Below are positions 33,513 through 42,508 of a DNA stretch of 64,000 bases, one piece after another; within the stretch, counting starts at the first letter, position 1; each line of letters begins with the position of its first letter. The translations under genes were made by a program, and so were the position numbers. The stretch lies in NCBI RefSeq assembly GCF_901538265.1, contig NZ_LR593886.1:10065738-10129737 (forward strand), read 5' to 3'. The notes below the pieces were generated by a model. It saw only the letters and a list, made by a program, of their open reading frames with translations, made no database searches and had not been told where the DNA came from. Origin of the DNA: Gemmata massiliana (GTDB taxonomy: Bacteria > Planctomycetota > Planctomycetia > Gemmatales > Gemmataceae).

Positions 33513-36047
33513 ATGATGCAGTTCGGCGCTACCGTTCTGCTGTGTGCGGTGTCGGTTTCGGCTGCGCCGGTTCCGGAGCGGGTTCCTGACTTGGCAAAGG
33601 CGCTGAAGAACGGCAAACCCGGCGAGCGGGTCATTGCCGCGGAATTGCTCGGGGATCTCGGACCGAAGGCAGAAAGTGCGGTTCCGGCCCTGGTCGAAGT
33701 AATTCGTTACACACCGACCCCGGCGCCGATCCCGTTTGCGAGCGAGGTCAAGTGGTCTCGCGAAGAAGTCGCAACAGACTTCCTGCTCAAAGCGACGTGG
33801 GACGCGCTTGCACGCATCGGGCCGAAAGCGGTTCCCGCGCTAGTGGAATTACTCACGCATCAGGACGCCGAGATCCGCGGACGCGCCGCGGCGGCGCTCA
33901 AGGCGATCGGGCCGGGAGCCGCTGATGCCGTGACCGCGCTCATCAATCGCTTGAATGAGAGCGAGAACCAGTGGGTGTCTCTGAACGCGCTCGAAGCGCT
34001 CGCGGCCATCGGCCCAAAGGCCGAAGCCGCCGTTCCCGCGCTGATAAAGACCGCCCTCGATCCGAAGCCAATGGTTCCCAAAGGGAATCCGTTGGCACCA
34101 GTCGGGCCAGATTGGATCTACCAGTTGCAGTTGCGCAAGGCTGCGGCACAAGCGCTCGCGGCCATCGGCCCGAAGGCACTTCCTGCAATTAAAAAAGACC
34201 TGTTTCCGGCGATCATCACGGCACTCGACGACGCTGACGAGTACGGCCAGTTCCTCTTTGGCTTCGGGTCGGGTGACGAGTCGCCCGTGTGGGCGCCGTT
34301 CGGCGCAGACGCCGATCCGCTCGTCCCGGCACTTGTGCGCTACTTGAGTCGGCACGACAAAAGTCGGCTCGGGCTGAGCCTGCTTAAACTCGGCCCAAAC
34401 GGACAGAAGGCTTTGGCCGATCTGCTCTCGGACCAAGACGAACGGGTTCGCGAAGAGCGTTTCATTGCGCTGTGCAAGCACAGTCTTCGGGAGGAGAGAG
34501 TCGATTTTCGCCCAATCGTGCCGCAACTGATTCCGTTCCTGACGGGCAAAGATTACAGCAATCGCTTCCGGGCGCTAGCGATTATCGATCGGGGCTGTCC
34601 CACGGTACCGCCAGAGGTCGTGAAAGCCGTGCTGCCGCTCCTCGACGACAAAGAGTTCCTGACATACCTGGATAAATTTGACGCGAACATTGCTGCGGAG
34701 TTCGTCACGTTTTGCGGCCCAACGGCGGTTCCGAAGCTACTGGAACACCTGAAATCGGACGACAAGCAGCTACGTAAGTTTGCGGCGCGAGCAGTCAAGG
34801 ATGTTCACGGTCCCGGGACCGAAGCGCTGCTCCCCACATTGCGCGAACTGGCCACGGGGCGGGCGGCGCACTCCGAGATGACACCTTTGGACGCGGTGAG
34901 AGCTGCGATCCGGATCAGCTTGGACCCCAAAGACGTTGAACTGCTCGTGCCGTTCTTGAAGAGCGACGACAAAAAGGTCCGGTTCGAGGCGATTATCGAA
35001 CTCCGCCGGTTGCGGCACCTCGCGCGCCCGCACCTCACGCACCTGTTCCCACTTCTGCACGATCGAGACGTCCTCTGGAACGCGGCGCTAGCGATCGACG
35101 CGATTGATTCGTCCGACCCGGATGTGTGCGCGGCACTGGCCAAATGGATCGTCGAACACGGTGATCGTAAGTGGCTCGAGAACACCGACCCGTTCGCAAA
35201 GGAAATCGCACCGGCCATTCCCGCGGTACTCAAGATGCTCGAGCACGGGCGCGGTTTCGATTTGGTTCAACGAATCGGTCCACCGATGAAGGACGCGGTT
35301 CCGCTCCTGTTGCCGTACCTCGCACATGAGCCGGCCCCTAACGCACGGGACCGACTCAATCCACGTGATGTCCTTCGCGCGGTTGGCGCGATCGGCCGGG
35401 CGGCGAAGAGTGCCGTCCCCCTAATTCGCAAGCGTTTGGCCGAAGGCGAAGACCGGGAGAGGATGTGGTGCCTACTGTGCCTCGCCGACATCGGGCCGGG
35501 CGCGAAGGACGCGGTGCCCGAACTCAAGGAACTGCTCATCGACCCGGACCCGTGCTTGCGGTTGCTCGCGGCCTGCGCGTTATCGAAAATCGAGGCCGAT
35601 CCCACCGCGTACCGGGCGACGTTCGTTCGCGCGATCCACGAGCGCCCGAATTGTCCCTTTTGGGGCGTGCCGTTGGTGCTCGACCGTATCGCGGCAGACT
35701 GCCCAGAGCTGGTACCGATCGTCGTTCGCGGCGCCATTCCGCGGTCGAACGAATTGCACATTGGGTGGGACGGCGAACTGGAGTACTACACCGTGATGTC
35801 GATGTTGAAGCGAAACGCACCGCTGGCGAAGGACTCCGTTCCCGATCTGGTGAACTACCTGAACAATCCCCCGGCTCGTGGCGTGCGGCCGGAGTTCATT
35901 GAGTTGCTCGGCGCGATCGGTCCGAACGCGAAAGCCGCGCTCCCGAAGTTGCGCGAGCTGCGCAATGGCACGGAGTTTGAAATTGCCCTCACCGCACAGG
36001 AGGCAATTCAGAAGATCGAAGCGAAGGAAATACTTCCCTTGAGGTGA
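33513..36047 (+). CDS. Secreted HEAT-repeat protein
   Basis: 844 residues from ATG at 33513 (a second ATG follows one codon later). N-terminal signal peptide MMQFGATVLLCAVSVSAAPV. The rest is a chain of HEAT-like repeats with the recurring pattern AIGPKA--AVPALI--L, for example LGDLGPKAESAVPALVEV, AIGPGAADAVTALINRL and AIGPKAEAAVPALIKTA. These form an alpha-solenoid for protein binding. No catalytic domain is visible. Large HEAT proteins are abundant in Gemmata-like bacteria; partner unknown. Confidence 0.88.
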   Translation: MMQFGATVLLCAVSVSAAPVPERVPDLAKALKNGKPGERVIAAELLGDLGPKAESAVPALVEVIRYTPTPAPIPFASEVKWSREEVATDFLLKATWDALARIGPKAVPALVELLTHQDAEIRGRAAAALKAIGPGAADAVTALINRLNESENQWVSLNALEALAAIGPKAEAAVPALIKTALDPKPMVPKGNPLAPVGPDWIYQLQLRKAAAQALAAIGPKALPAIKKDLFPAIITALDDADEYGQFLFGFGSGDESPVWAPFGADADPLVPALVRYLSRHDKSRLGLSLLKLGPNGQKALADLLSDQDERVREERFIALCKHSLREERVDFRPIVPQLIPFLTGKDYSNRFRALAIIDRGCPTVPPEVVKAVLPLLDDKEFLTYLDKFDANIAAEFVTFCGPTAVPKLLEHLKSDDKQLRKFAARAVKDVHGPGTEALLPTLRELATGRAAHSEMTPLDAVRAAIRISLDPKDVELLVPFLKSDDKKVRFEAIIELRRLRHLARPHLTHLFPLLHDRDVLWNAALAIDAIDSSDPDVCAALAKWIVEHGDRKWLENTDPFAKEIAPAIPAVLKMLEHGRGFDLVQRIGPPMKDAVPLLLPYLAHEPAPNARDRLNPRDVLRAVGAIGRAAKSAVPLIRKRLAEGEDRERMWCLLCLADIGPGAKDAVPELKELLIDPDPCLRLLAACALSKIEADPTAYRATFVRAIHERPNCPFWGVPLVLDRIAADCPELVPIVVRGAIPRSNELHIGWDGELEYYTVMSMLKRNAPLAKDSVPDLVNYLNNPPARGVRPEFIELLGAIGPNAKAALPKLRELRNGTEFEIALTAQEAIQKIEAKEILPLR

Positions 36048-36079
36048 CTACGCTGTGGCCGCAACGTAGTCACCTCAAG
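36038..36079. terminator. Hairpin at the stop of the HEAT-repeat gene
   Basis: Perfect 15-bp inverted repeat CTTGAGGTGACTACG (36038-36052) and CGTAGTCACCTCAAG (36065-36079), loop 12 nt. The left arm includes the TGA stop at 36045-36047. Located between convergent genes, so it may act on both. Confidence 0.55.
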
Positions 36080-36287
36080 GTTCTGGTCGTGATTGCCGAC
36101 AACTTCGGCTCCAGTACGCGCTACTACTGCCGTCAATCGTGCTTCTTGCGGCCTGGCCGTTGGTTGCGCGGCAACGCCCACGGACGAACCGACTGGTGAG
36201 GCGCTCGCGGGCCTTCACAATGCCCCTCAGTCGTGAGTCAGCGTGTTACCGTGGGCGGTTCGGGAACTCACCACGGCCCCTGGGAAA

Positions 36288-38567
36288 TCAGAATTCGGTG
36301 AACCCGTCGTGGTCATCGCTTCCGAGTCGGTCCAACTCGTGCGAGCGCCCGTGGCCGTTGGAGTGACCGTTCTTCAGCGCCCGAACCACCGCCGAGCGGG
36401 GTTTGGTAATGGGGGCTTTGGGGCGCATCACTTTCGGGGCCGGAGCCCCAGACCCACTGAGTTTGAACCGGGCCACGAGGTCGCGCAGGTGTGCGGCCTG
36501 GTCCGTGAGGGTCTGAGCGGTGGCCGACATCTCCTCGGTTTGTGAGGCGTTGCGCTGGGTGATCGAGTCCATTTGCGAGACGGACTTGTTGACCTGCTCG
36601 ATGCCCACGGACTGCTCCTTGCCCGCCGCCGCGATCTCCGTGATGATGTCCGTCACGCGCTTCACACTGGTCACGATGTCCCCGAGCGTTGTGCCGGACT
36701 GGTTCACCAACTCGGTGCCCGCGTCGACTTTCTTGACCGAGTCCTCGATCAGTGTCTTGATCTCTTTCGCGGACGTGGCCGAACGTTGAGCCAGGTTGCG
36801 GACTTCGGACGCGACGACCGCGAACCCCCGGCCTTGTTCGCCGGCCCGGGCCGCTTCCACCGCCGCGTTGAGGGCCAACAGGTTCGTCTGAAACGCGATC
36901 TCGTCAATGGTCGTGATGATGTCCGCGATCTTCTTGGACGACTGGTTGATCTCGCTCATCGCCTCAACTGCATTACCCACGACCTGCCCGCCCTTCTCGG
37001 CGACGTCCCGGGAGCTACTCGCGAGTTGGCGGGCCTGTTGCGCGCTGTCGGAGTTCTGACGCACGGTCGCAGTGATTTCTTCGAGGGTGCTGGCCGTTTC
37101 CTCCAGGCTGCTCGCTTGCTCTTGAGCGCCGGTGGAGATTTCTTCGCTCGCTGTGGACAGTTGCGCCGAAGCGTCGGCCAGTTGTTCGGACACTTCGCGC
37201 ACACCTTCGAGTGCCGTGCGGACCGAGACTACGGCCTTGTTCAGCGAGTGAGCCATTTGCCCCACTTCGTCGGCCCCCAGGTCCGGGACCGGTTGGGTGA
37301 AATCCCCGTCCGCCAGCGCGCTGACCGAGGTCGTGATTGCGGCGACCTTCTGCTGCAGCTCAATCGCGCGCGCTTTATCCTGTTCCGCGTTCTCCCGAAC
37401 CTGGCGCTCCATGAGCTTGGCAACGGTGACGTCGGTCGCGTACTTGACCACCTTGTAGGGCTTGCCGTTGAGGTCCAGGATCGGGTTGTACGAGGCCTGA
37501 ATCCAGACCTCCTTCCCCCCCTTGCCAAGGCGCTTGAACTCGCTCGCGATGTACTCCCCGCGGTTCAACTTGGCCCAGAACGCCCGGTACTCGAGGCTCG
37601 CCGCGAGCGCGGGATCGGCGAACATACTGTGGTGCCGGCCCTGGATCTCGGGCAGGCTGTAACCCATCGTGCGCAGGAAGTTCTCGTTGGCACTGACGAT
37701 GGTCCCGTCAAGCCGGAACTCGATGACCGCCTGCACCTTGCTCACCGCGGTGATTTGCCCTACGTAGTCCGCGTCCCGCTCACGGGCCGCCCGGAGCGTG
37801 TCGATCGCGGTGTTCAAGGCGCTTGCCATCTGCCCGACCTCGTCCGTGGACCGCACGTCCGCGTGCTGAGTTAGATCGCCCTTGGCAACAGCCTCGAGTA
37901 AAATCTTGGTTTGTTGGAGGGGGCGCGCCGTAAGGTGCGACAGCGTGAACCCGAGAACCGTAGCCAGGACACACGCACCGATTACGACGACCAGTACCAA
38001 CTGATGCACTTGGGCGTATGTCGCGTCCGCGTCAGTTTTCGCCTGCCTGATTAGCGACTGTTTGGACTCAACCAACTCGTTTATCTTCTCGTCCATTGCG
38101 TCGGCCATCGCTCGGATTCGCGGGAGCCCGGCTCGGGCCTCTTCGTCCTTCTGTGCGCGGGCCAGCGCCACGATCTCGTCCTGGAGCGGGCGCAACTCGT
38201 TGAACTGGCGCTCGAGTTCCGCGGCCTTAACCTTCGTGTCGCTCTTGGCAATCGTCTTCTGGTACGCATCGAAGTCGGTCCGGAACCGGGACTCGTACTT
38301 GCGAATGTCGGACGCGCGCTTGTCTACACTCGCCACGTCCGTATCGAGGATCGCGTTCCGCACGGCTCGGGAGATCCGGAGCAATTCCCCGTTGGCTTCT
38401 TGGAGGTGGTTGAGACCGTCGGCGTGCTGGGCCACGTCCGCGGTACGTTCGTTGACCTGCCCGAGCCCGCGCAACCCGAGGAACCCCGTACACGCGACGA
38501 GGAGAACCAGGATGGCGAAACAGGCCCCTAACTTAAAGGCCATCCTCAAGTTCCGAAACCAACTCAT
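36288..38567 (-). CDS. Methyl-accepting chemotaxis protein with PAS domain
   Basis: 759 residues from ATG at 38567 with AAAGGG nine bases upstream. First membrane helix about 13-33 (LGACFAILVLLVACTGFLGL), a four-helix-bundle sensor to ~190, second membrane helix about 196-216 (VLVVVIGACVLATVLGF), HAMP to ~270, a PAS domain about 280-395 (EFRLDGTIVSANENFLRTMG, then WIQASYNPILDLNGKPYKVV), a second HAMP-like stretch, and the signalling domain ~470-720 with the conserved hairpin tip EIAFQTNLLALNAAVEAARA. The extreme C-terminus (DGFTEF) is not the classic NWETF pentapeptide. No che genes are adjacent. Confidence 0.93.
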   Translation of the reverse strand: MSWFRNLRMAFKLGACFAILVLLVACTGFLGLRGLGQVNERTADVAQHADGLNHLQEANGELLRISRAVRNAILDTDVASVDKRASDIRKYESRFRTDFDAYQKTIAKSDTKVKAAELERQFNELRPLQDEIVALARAQKDEEARAGLPRIRAMADAMDEKINELVESKQSLIRQAKTDADATYAQVHQLVLVVVIGACVLATVLGFTLSHLTARPLQQTKILLEAVAKGDLTQHADVRSTDEVGQMASALNTAIDTLRAARERDADYVGQITAVSKVQAVIEFRLDGTIVSANENFLRTMGYSLPEIQGRHHSMFADPALAASLEYRAFWAKLNRGEYIASEFKRLGKGGKEVWIQASYNPILDLNGKPYKVVKYATDVTVAKLMERQVRENAEQDKARAIELQQKVAAITTSVSALADGDFTQPVPDLGADEVGQMAHSLNKAVVSVRTALEGVREVSEQLADASAQLSTASEEISTGAQEQASSLEETASTLEEITATVRQNSDSAQQARQLASSSRDVAEKGGQVVGNAVEAMSEINQSSKKIADIITTIDEIAFQTNLLALNAAVEAARAGEQGRGFAVVASEVRNLAQRSATSAKEIKTLIEDSVKKVDAGTELVNQSGTTLGDIVTSVKRVTDIITEIAAAGKEQSVGIEQVNKSVSQMDSITQRNASQTEEMSATAQTLTDQAAHLRDLVARFKLSGSGAPAPKVMRPKAPITKPRSAVVRALKNGHSNGHGRSHELDRLGSDDHDGFTEF

Positions 38568-38884
38568 GGGCGCCCTTTGCAAGGAGGGAAAGTCTACCGC
38601 GCGTTTCGATGACGCCCCTGCACCGAGAATGCGGGGAAATCGCTCTTACTATCGAGCATATAACACGATTTTTTGCACCGTGGCGCCGATTCCGAGCGCG
38701 AAGAATGGTGCAGTGAACCCAAACGATTAGCCGCCACCGAACGTAAAAGGCCGAAGCGCTGTTTGGGTGAGGCGCTGATTTCCGTGAAAATGCTCTGCGT
38801 TGTCACAAAGCGCTTCGACCGTTCGTCCTTGGTGCCGAGTGGTGGAACGCCACCCGTTCAAGACGCACACAACGGAGGGTAAAC
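38568..38884. other. Divergent promoter region
   Basis: No gene. It separates the minus-strand chemotaxis gene from the plus-strand cupin gene. An AT-rich patch (GCATATAACACGATTTTTTG, 38657-38676) could hold the -10 region for the chemotaxis gene; no full promoter pair is certain. GGAGGG precedes the cupin start. Confidence 0.4.
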
Positions 38885-39310
38885 ATGCTTCGCACGGCTC
38901 TGATTCTGGGAGCGGGAATCGCTTTGGGAACCGGCGGCATCCACGCAGCACGGCACGACGAGCCAAAACACACGTCGGTCAAGGTGCTGGCGGCGCGGGA
39001 TATCACCGAGAAACTCGACGGTAAGGAAGCGAAAGCGACGGCGGTAGAGGTGACGCTGGAACCGGGTCAGGGCAGCGCCCCGCACCGGCACCCCGGCCCC
39101 GCGTTCGGCTACGTGCTGGAAGGCGAGTACGAGTGGGCGATTGACGACCAACCGGCCAAAACTTTGAAAGCGGGTGAGACGTTTTACGAACCGGTCGGGT
39201 GCCTGCACCGGGTGTCAAAGAACCCCGGCAAGGTGAAGACTCGTGTGCTGGCCTGGGTACTGCACCCGCGGGACGCCAAAGATCTCGTCATTCCCGAATC
39301 CAAGAAGTAA
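38885..39310 (+). CDS. Exported cupin-domain protein
   Basis: 141 residues. Signal peptide MLRTALILGAGIALGTGGIHA, then a single cupin barrel with the two metal-site motifs: SAPHRHPGPAFGYVLEGEYE (His-x-His and Glu) and ETFYEPVGCLHRVSKNPG (His). Small periplasmic cupins bind a metal and often a small ligand; function unknown. A GGAGGGTAAAC leader precedes the ATG. The acetyltransferase gene follows by 25 bases. Confidence 0.85.
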   Translation: MLRTALILGAGIALGTGGIHAARHDEPKHTSVKVLAARDITEKLDGKEAKATAVEVTLEPGQGSAPHRHPGPAFGYVLEGEYEWAIDDQPAKTLKAGETFYEPVGCLHRVSKNPGKVKTRVLAWVLHPRDAKDLVIPESKK

Positions 39311-39335
39311 CCCAAGCCCGCCGCGGACCAGCACC

Positions 39336-39779
39336 ATGCCGGTGATCGAACGAATTGCCGAACTCGATCCGGAAGTGCGCGAAGCGATCACCGCGCCGCT
39401 CGACACTTTCAGCCGCGAGCGGGGGTTCGTTTGGCAACCGGAACCGTTGGCGCTCGCCCTTCGTGACGACGAGGGGCGCGTCGCTGGAGGAGCGATCGGG
39501 GAGACGAATTGGGGCTGGCTGCACATCCGGATTCTCGCTGTTTCGGAAGCACTTCGAGGCCAAGATTGGGGCAGCCGTCTGATTCGTGAGTTGGAACGAT
39601 TAGCGGTAGAGCGCGGGTGCCACCACACCTGGGTGGACACGTTCAGTTTTCAAGCACGCCCGTTCTACGAACGACTCGGGTATCGCGTTTTCGGCACCCT
39701 GCCCGACTACCCAGTTGGTCACGAACGGTATTTCCTGTCCAAGTCTTTGCTTCCGAGCGCGTCGACACCGGCGATCTGA
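39336..39779 (+). CDS. GNAT-family N-acetyltransferase
   Basis: 147 residues from ATG at 39336. GNAT core: WGWLHIRILAVSEALRGQDW then GSRLIRELERLAVERGC, the acetyl-CoA pyrophosphate loop (R-QDWGS, variant of R-x-x-G-x-G/A), and the last segment FQARPFYERLGYRVFGTLPD that ends most GNAT folds. The acceptor cannot be deduced. Close behind the cupin gene, probably cotranscribed. Confidence 0.85.
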   Translation: MPVIERIAELDPEVREAITAPLDTFSRERGFVWQPEPLALALRDDEGRVAGGAIGETNWGWLHIRILAVSEALRGQDWGSRLIRELERLAVERGCHHTWVDTFSFQARPFYERLGYRVFGTLPDYPVGHERYFLSKSLLPSASTPAI

Positions 39780-39921
39780 TACTCCTCTGCCGTCGCAAAT
39801 GACGTTGTTACGCCCCGACGTTGAGGTGCCGTCACCAGCCTGTGCGGGCTGATCGATGGCCACGGTGACGACACATCAAGCAAGTGATTGTGGTGACAAA
39901 CAACACACAAGGAACTCAACA

Positions 39922-40677
39922 ATGAAAGTCGTAATTATCGGCGGGAGCGGGCTGATCGGGAAAAAACTGTCGGTCCTCCTTCGCGAGCGCGGGCACAACG
40001 CCGTATCCGCGTCCCCGTCGTCCGGTGTCAATACCCTCACCGGCGAAGGGCTGGCCGGAGCACTAACGGGTGCAGACGTCGTTGTGGACGTCTCGAACTC
40101 GCCGTCGTTCGCGGACGCCGCGGTGATGGAGTTCTTCGTCACTTCGACGCGGAACCTGCTCGCGGCGGAAGCTGCGGCCGGCGTGAAGCACCACGTCGCA
40201 CTTTCTGTCGTTGGTGCCGACCGCCTACCTGATAGCGGTTACATGCGAGCAAAGATCGCCCAGGAGCAACTGATCGAAGCGGGCCGAGTGCCGTACACGA
40301 TCGTTCGAGCCACGCAGTTCTTCGAGTTCCTCGGTGGGATCGCCGGGGCGGGTTCGGCGGATGATGTTGTCCGTCTTCCAACTGCCCCGATGCAGCCACT
40401 CGCGGCCGATGATGTGGCAGCGACTCTGGCCGATGTTGTCGTTGGAACGCCGGTAAACGGAATGGTCGAGTTGGCCGGTCCCGAGGCGCTGTCCATTGCC
40501 GATTTCGTGGGACGATACCTGACCGCGACTGGGGACAAACGAACCGTAGTCGCCGACCCGAATGCGCGCTACTTTGGTGCCACCCTGGATAACCGCGGGC
40601 TCGCCCCCGGAGCGAACCCGCGCACCGGACCAACCCAATTCGCGGACTGGCTTAACCGCGCCGAGTTGAAGAAGTGA
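39922..40677 (+). CDS. NAD(P)-binding protein, NmrA/SDR-like
   Basis: 251 residues from ATG at 39922. Rossmann motif VVIIGGSGLIGKKL at residues 4-17. Then VVVDVSNSPSFAD, HHVALSVVGADRLPDSGYMR with K (YMRAK) in the SDR-like place, and YTIVRATQFFEF, features of the atypical SDR/NmrA group that act as redox sensors or nucleoside-diphosphate-sugar epimerase-like enzymes. A single gene followed by a strong hairpin at 40721-40767. Confidence 0.85.
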   Translation: MKVVIIGGSGLIGKKLSVLLRERGHNAVSASPSSGVNTLTGEGLAGALTGADVVVDVSNSPSFADAAVMEFFVTSTRNLLAAEAAAGVKHHVALSVVGADRLPDSGYMRAKIAQEQLIEAGRVPYTIVRATQFFEFLGGIAGAGSADDVVRLPTAPMQPLAADDVAATLADVVVGTPVNGMVELAGPEALSIADFVGRYLTATGDKRTVVADPNARYFGATLDNRGLAPGANPRTGPTQFADWLNRAELKK

Positions 40678-40720
40678 GCGACACTGTTTTTCGGAGTTAC
40701 TTTCTGATGTAGAAGCGGCA

Positions 40721-40767
40721 GCGGTGTGCAAAAGGGGTACGTGGGGCGCATCCCTTTTGCACACCGC
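40721..40767 (+). terminator. Strong hairpin after the NAD(P)-binding gene
   Basis: Perfect 16-bp inverted repeat GCGGTGTGCAAAAGGG (40721-40736) and CCCTTTTGCACACCGC (40752-40767), loop 15 nt. Confidence 0.55.
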
Positions 40768-40993
40768 GTAGAGATTCCCCTTCCATTCCCCCTCTAGGCT
40801 TTGCGGCACTATCCTTCCGTGATTTACGGCCGGCCGAGTTCCCCCGAATGCTCATCAGCGACCAGCTTCATTAACATGACGAATCGGCCTGACCCGAACA
40901 GGCACTTCCAGGGCACCGCTAAGTCAACGCAGCCAAGGAACCACCACAATTCTGCGACGTGCAAATTCGGCAGAAAAACGCCTTCAACCATGA

Positions 40994-41022
40994 TTGACAA
41001 CAAAAATTGTCAAGGCTACTAT
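40994..41022 (+). promoter_or_regulatory. Promoter overlapped by a palindromic operator
   Basis: TTGACAA (40994-41000), six-base spacer, TTGTCAA (41007-41013): a perfect 7-bp inverted repeat. TTGACA is also a consensus -35 box, and TACTAT at 41017-41022 lies 17 bases on as a -10 box (4 of 6). The site ends just before the regulator gene, consistent with self-repression. Confidence 0.6.
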
Positions 41023-41029
41023 CCTCCTC

Positions 41030-41632
41030 ATGCTCGACGTCCAAGTTATCGATGATCCAGCGGCCGCGACGGTGGCTTTGGAGCCCATGCGGAGTCGACT
41101 CCTCTCCGAGCTAGCCGCTCCTGCTTCGGCGGCGACGCTGGCCACGCGGGTCGGTTTAGCTCGGCAGAAGGTCAACTACCATTTGCACGCGCTGGAGGCG
41201 CACGGGTTGGTACGGTTGGCCCAGGAACGCAAGTGGGGCGGACTGACGGAACGGCTGCTCGTAGCGACGGCCGCTTCCTACGTTGTTTCGCCCAGCGCCC
41301 TCGGCCCGGTCGCCGCTGATCCGAACCGGAAAATCGATCGACTGTCCGCGAGCTATCTCATCGCCCTAGGCGCGCGAGTCGTCCGCGAGGTGGGCGATCT
41401 CGTTCGCCGGGCGAACGAGGCGGAGAAGCGCCTGGCGACCCTGGCGGTGGACACCGAGGTTCGCTTCCGGTCGCCGACGGACCGGGCTGCGTTCACAAGC
41501 GAACTCACCGAGGCCATCACGAAACTCGTTGCGAAGTATCACGATGAATCCGTCCCCGGCGGTCGCGCGCATCGCCTGGTGGTCGTAGCGCACCCTCTGC
41601 CACAAAAATCCGATCCCAAGGAGCCGTCATGA
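41030..41632 (+). CDS. ArsR-type helix-turn-helix regulator
   Basis: 200 residues from ATG at 41030. The N-terminal ~85 residues are a winged helix: ALEPMRSRLLSELAAPASAA, TLATRVGLARQKVNYHLHAL, EAHGLVRLAQERKWGGLTER. The C-terminal half is helical and may dimerise or bind a ligand. ArsR-type genes that directly precede an SRPBCC gene are a frequent pair; here the coupling is an ATGA overlap at 41629-41632. It probably represses its own operon through the palindrome at 40994-41013. No ribosome binding site is obvious. Confidence 0.82.
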   Translation: MLDVQVIDDPAAATVALEPMRSRLLSELAAPASAATLATRVGLARQKVNYHLHALEAHGLVRLAQERKWGGLTERLLVATAASYVVSPSALGPVAADPNRKIDRLSASYLIALGARVVREVGDLVRRANEAEKRLATLAVDTEVRFRSPTDRAAFTSELTEAITKLVAKYHDESVPGGRAHRLVVVAHPLPQKSDPKEPS

Positions 41633-42462
41633 GCGTGAAGAAAGAAGCCTCCGGGCGCCGTTCGGTCCAGGTCGAAGTCGAGCTTCCCGGCACGCCGGAG
41701 GAGGTCTGGCACGCCATCGCCACCGGACCGGGTATTTCGTCCTGGTTCTTGCCGGCCGAGTTCGAGGAGCACGACGGGAAGCCTATCGCAGTGAAGTTGA
41801 ACTTCGGTCCGGGCATGGAAATCCGTTCCGCAGTGACGACCTGGAATCCACCCCTGGTGTTCGGCACGGAAGCCGAAGGATTGGTCCCCGGCTCGCCACC
41901 GATTGCGAACGAGTGGACCGTCGAAGCACGCGGGGGAGGCACCTGCACCCTCCGCATTGTTCAAAGCCTTTTCGCCAGCACGGACGATTGGGACGACCAA
42001 TTGGAAGGCGCGAAATCCGGATTGGCTAGTTTCTTGAGCATCCTGCGGATCTATCTCGCGCACTTCCGCGGTCAGCGCTCAGCGATGATGAAGTGGATGG
42101 CTCCCGCCGCGGGCACAGAAGCGGAGGCTTGGGAAGCGCTGACGGCGGCACTGGGGCTGCAAGGCATGAGTGTCGGGCAGCGCGGTACGGCGCCCGCGGG
42201 TGTCCCGGCGCTCGGCGGCGTGGTGGAGTACGTCACCCAGAGTCCATACGACGCCCTGCTGCGCGTCGACAAGCCGGGGCCGGGCGTTGTCGCCCTTGGC
42301 ACTGTCAACTTCGGCGGCCAGAGCATGGTTGCGCTGAACGTCTACCTTTACGGGGATCGGGCGGCCGGAACCGTCGCCCACGAGACACCGCTCTGGGATG
42401 CGTGGTTCCAGAAACACTTCCCAATGCCCCACGAGGCCAAGCAAGAGCAAGTGACCGCGTAG
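41629..42462 (+). CDS. SRPBCC (AHSA1-like) domain protein
   Basis: 277 residues, overlapping the regulator stop by ATGA. Residues ~10-150 have the START/Bet v1-like pattern: VQVEVELPGTPEEVWHAIAT, GISSWFLPAEFEE, then WTVEARGGGTCTLRIVQSLF and LEGAKSGLASFLSILRIYL. The second half (about 165-275) is longer than usual for the family and may be a degenerate second copy or a separate domain. The fold binds hydrophobic ligands; the ArsR pairing suggests a stress or ligand response. Confidence 0.82.
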   Translation: MSVKKEASGRRSVQVEVELPGTPEEVWHAIATGPGISSWFLPAEFEEHDGKPIAVKLNFGPGMEIRSAVTTWNPPLVFGTEAEGLVPGSPPIANEWTVEARGGGTCTLRIVQSLFASTDDWDDQLEGAKSGLASFLSILRIYLAHFRGQRSAMMKWMAPAAGTEAEAWEALTAALGLQGMSVGQRGTAPAGVPALGGVVEYVTQSPYDALLRVDKPGPGVVALGTVNFGGQSMVALNVYLYGDRAAGTVAHETPLWDAWFQKHFPMPHEAKQEQVTA

Positions 42463-42508
42463 GGCTGCCCGCACGAGTTACCGTGCCTTCTTGCCGATTC
42501 CGCGCAGG

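Larger units (their letters stand above)
40678..41029. other. Gap with a terminator and a regulatory site
   Basis: No gene in 352 bases. Its left part holds the hairpin 40721-40767, its right part the operator/promoter 40994-41022; the stretch between shows nothing else. Confidence 0.5.

Noticed and set aside
36573..37874. 433-residue plus-strand open frame
   Set aside because: Antisense to the chemotaxis gene; composition is Arg/Asp/Leu-rich shadow sequence.
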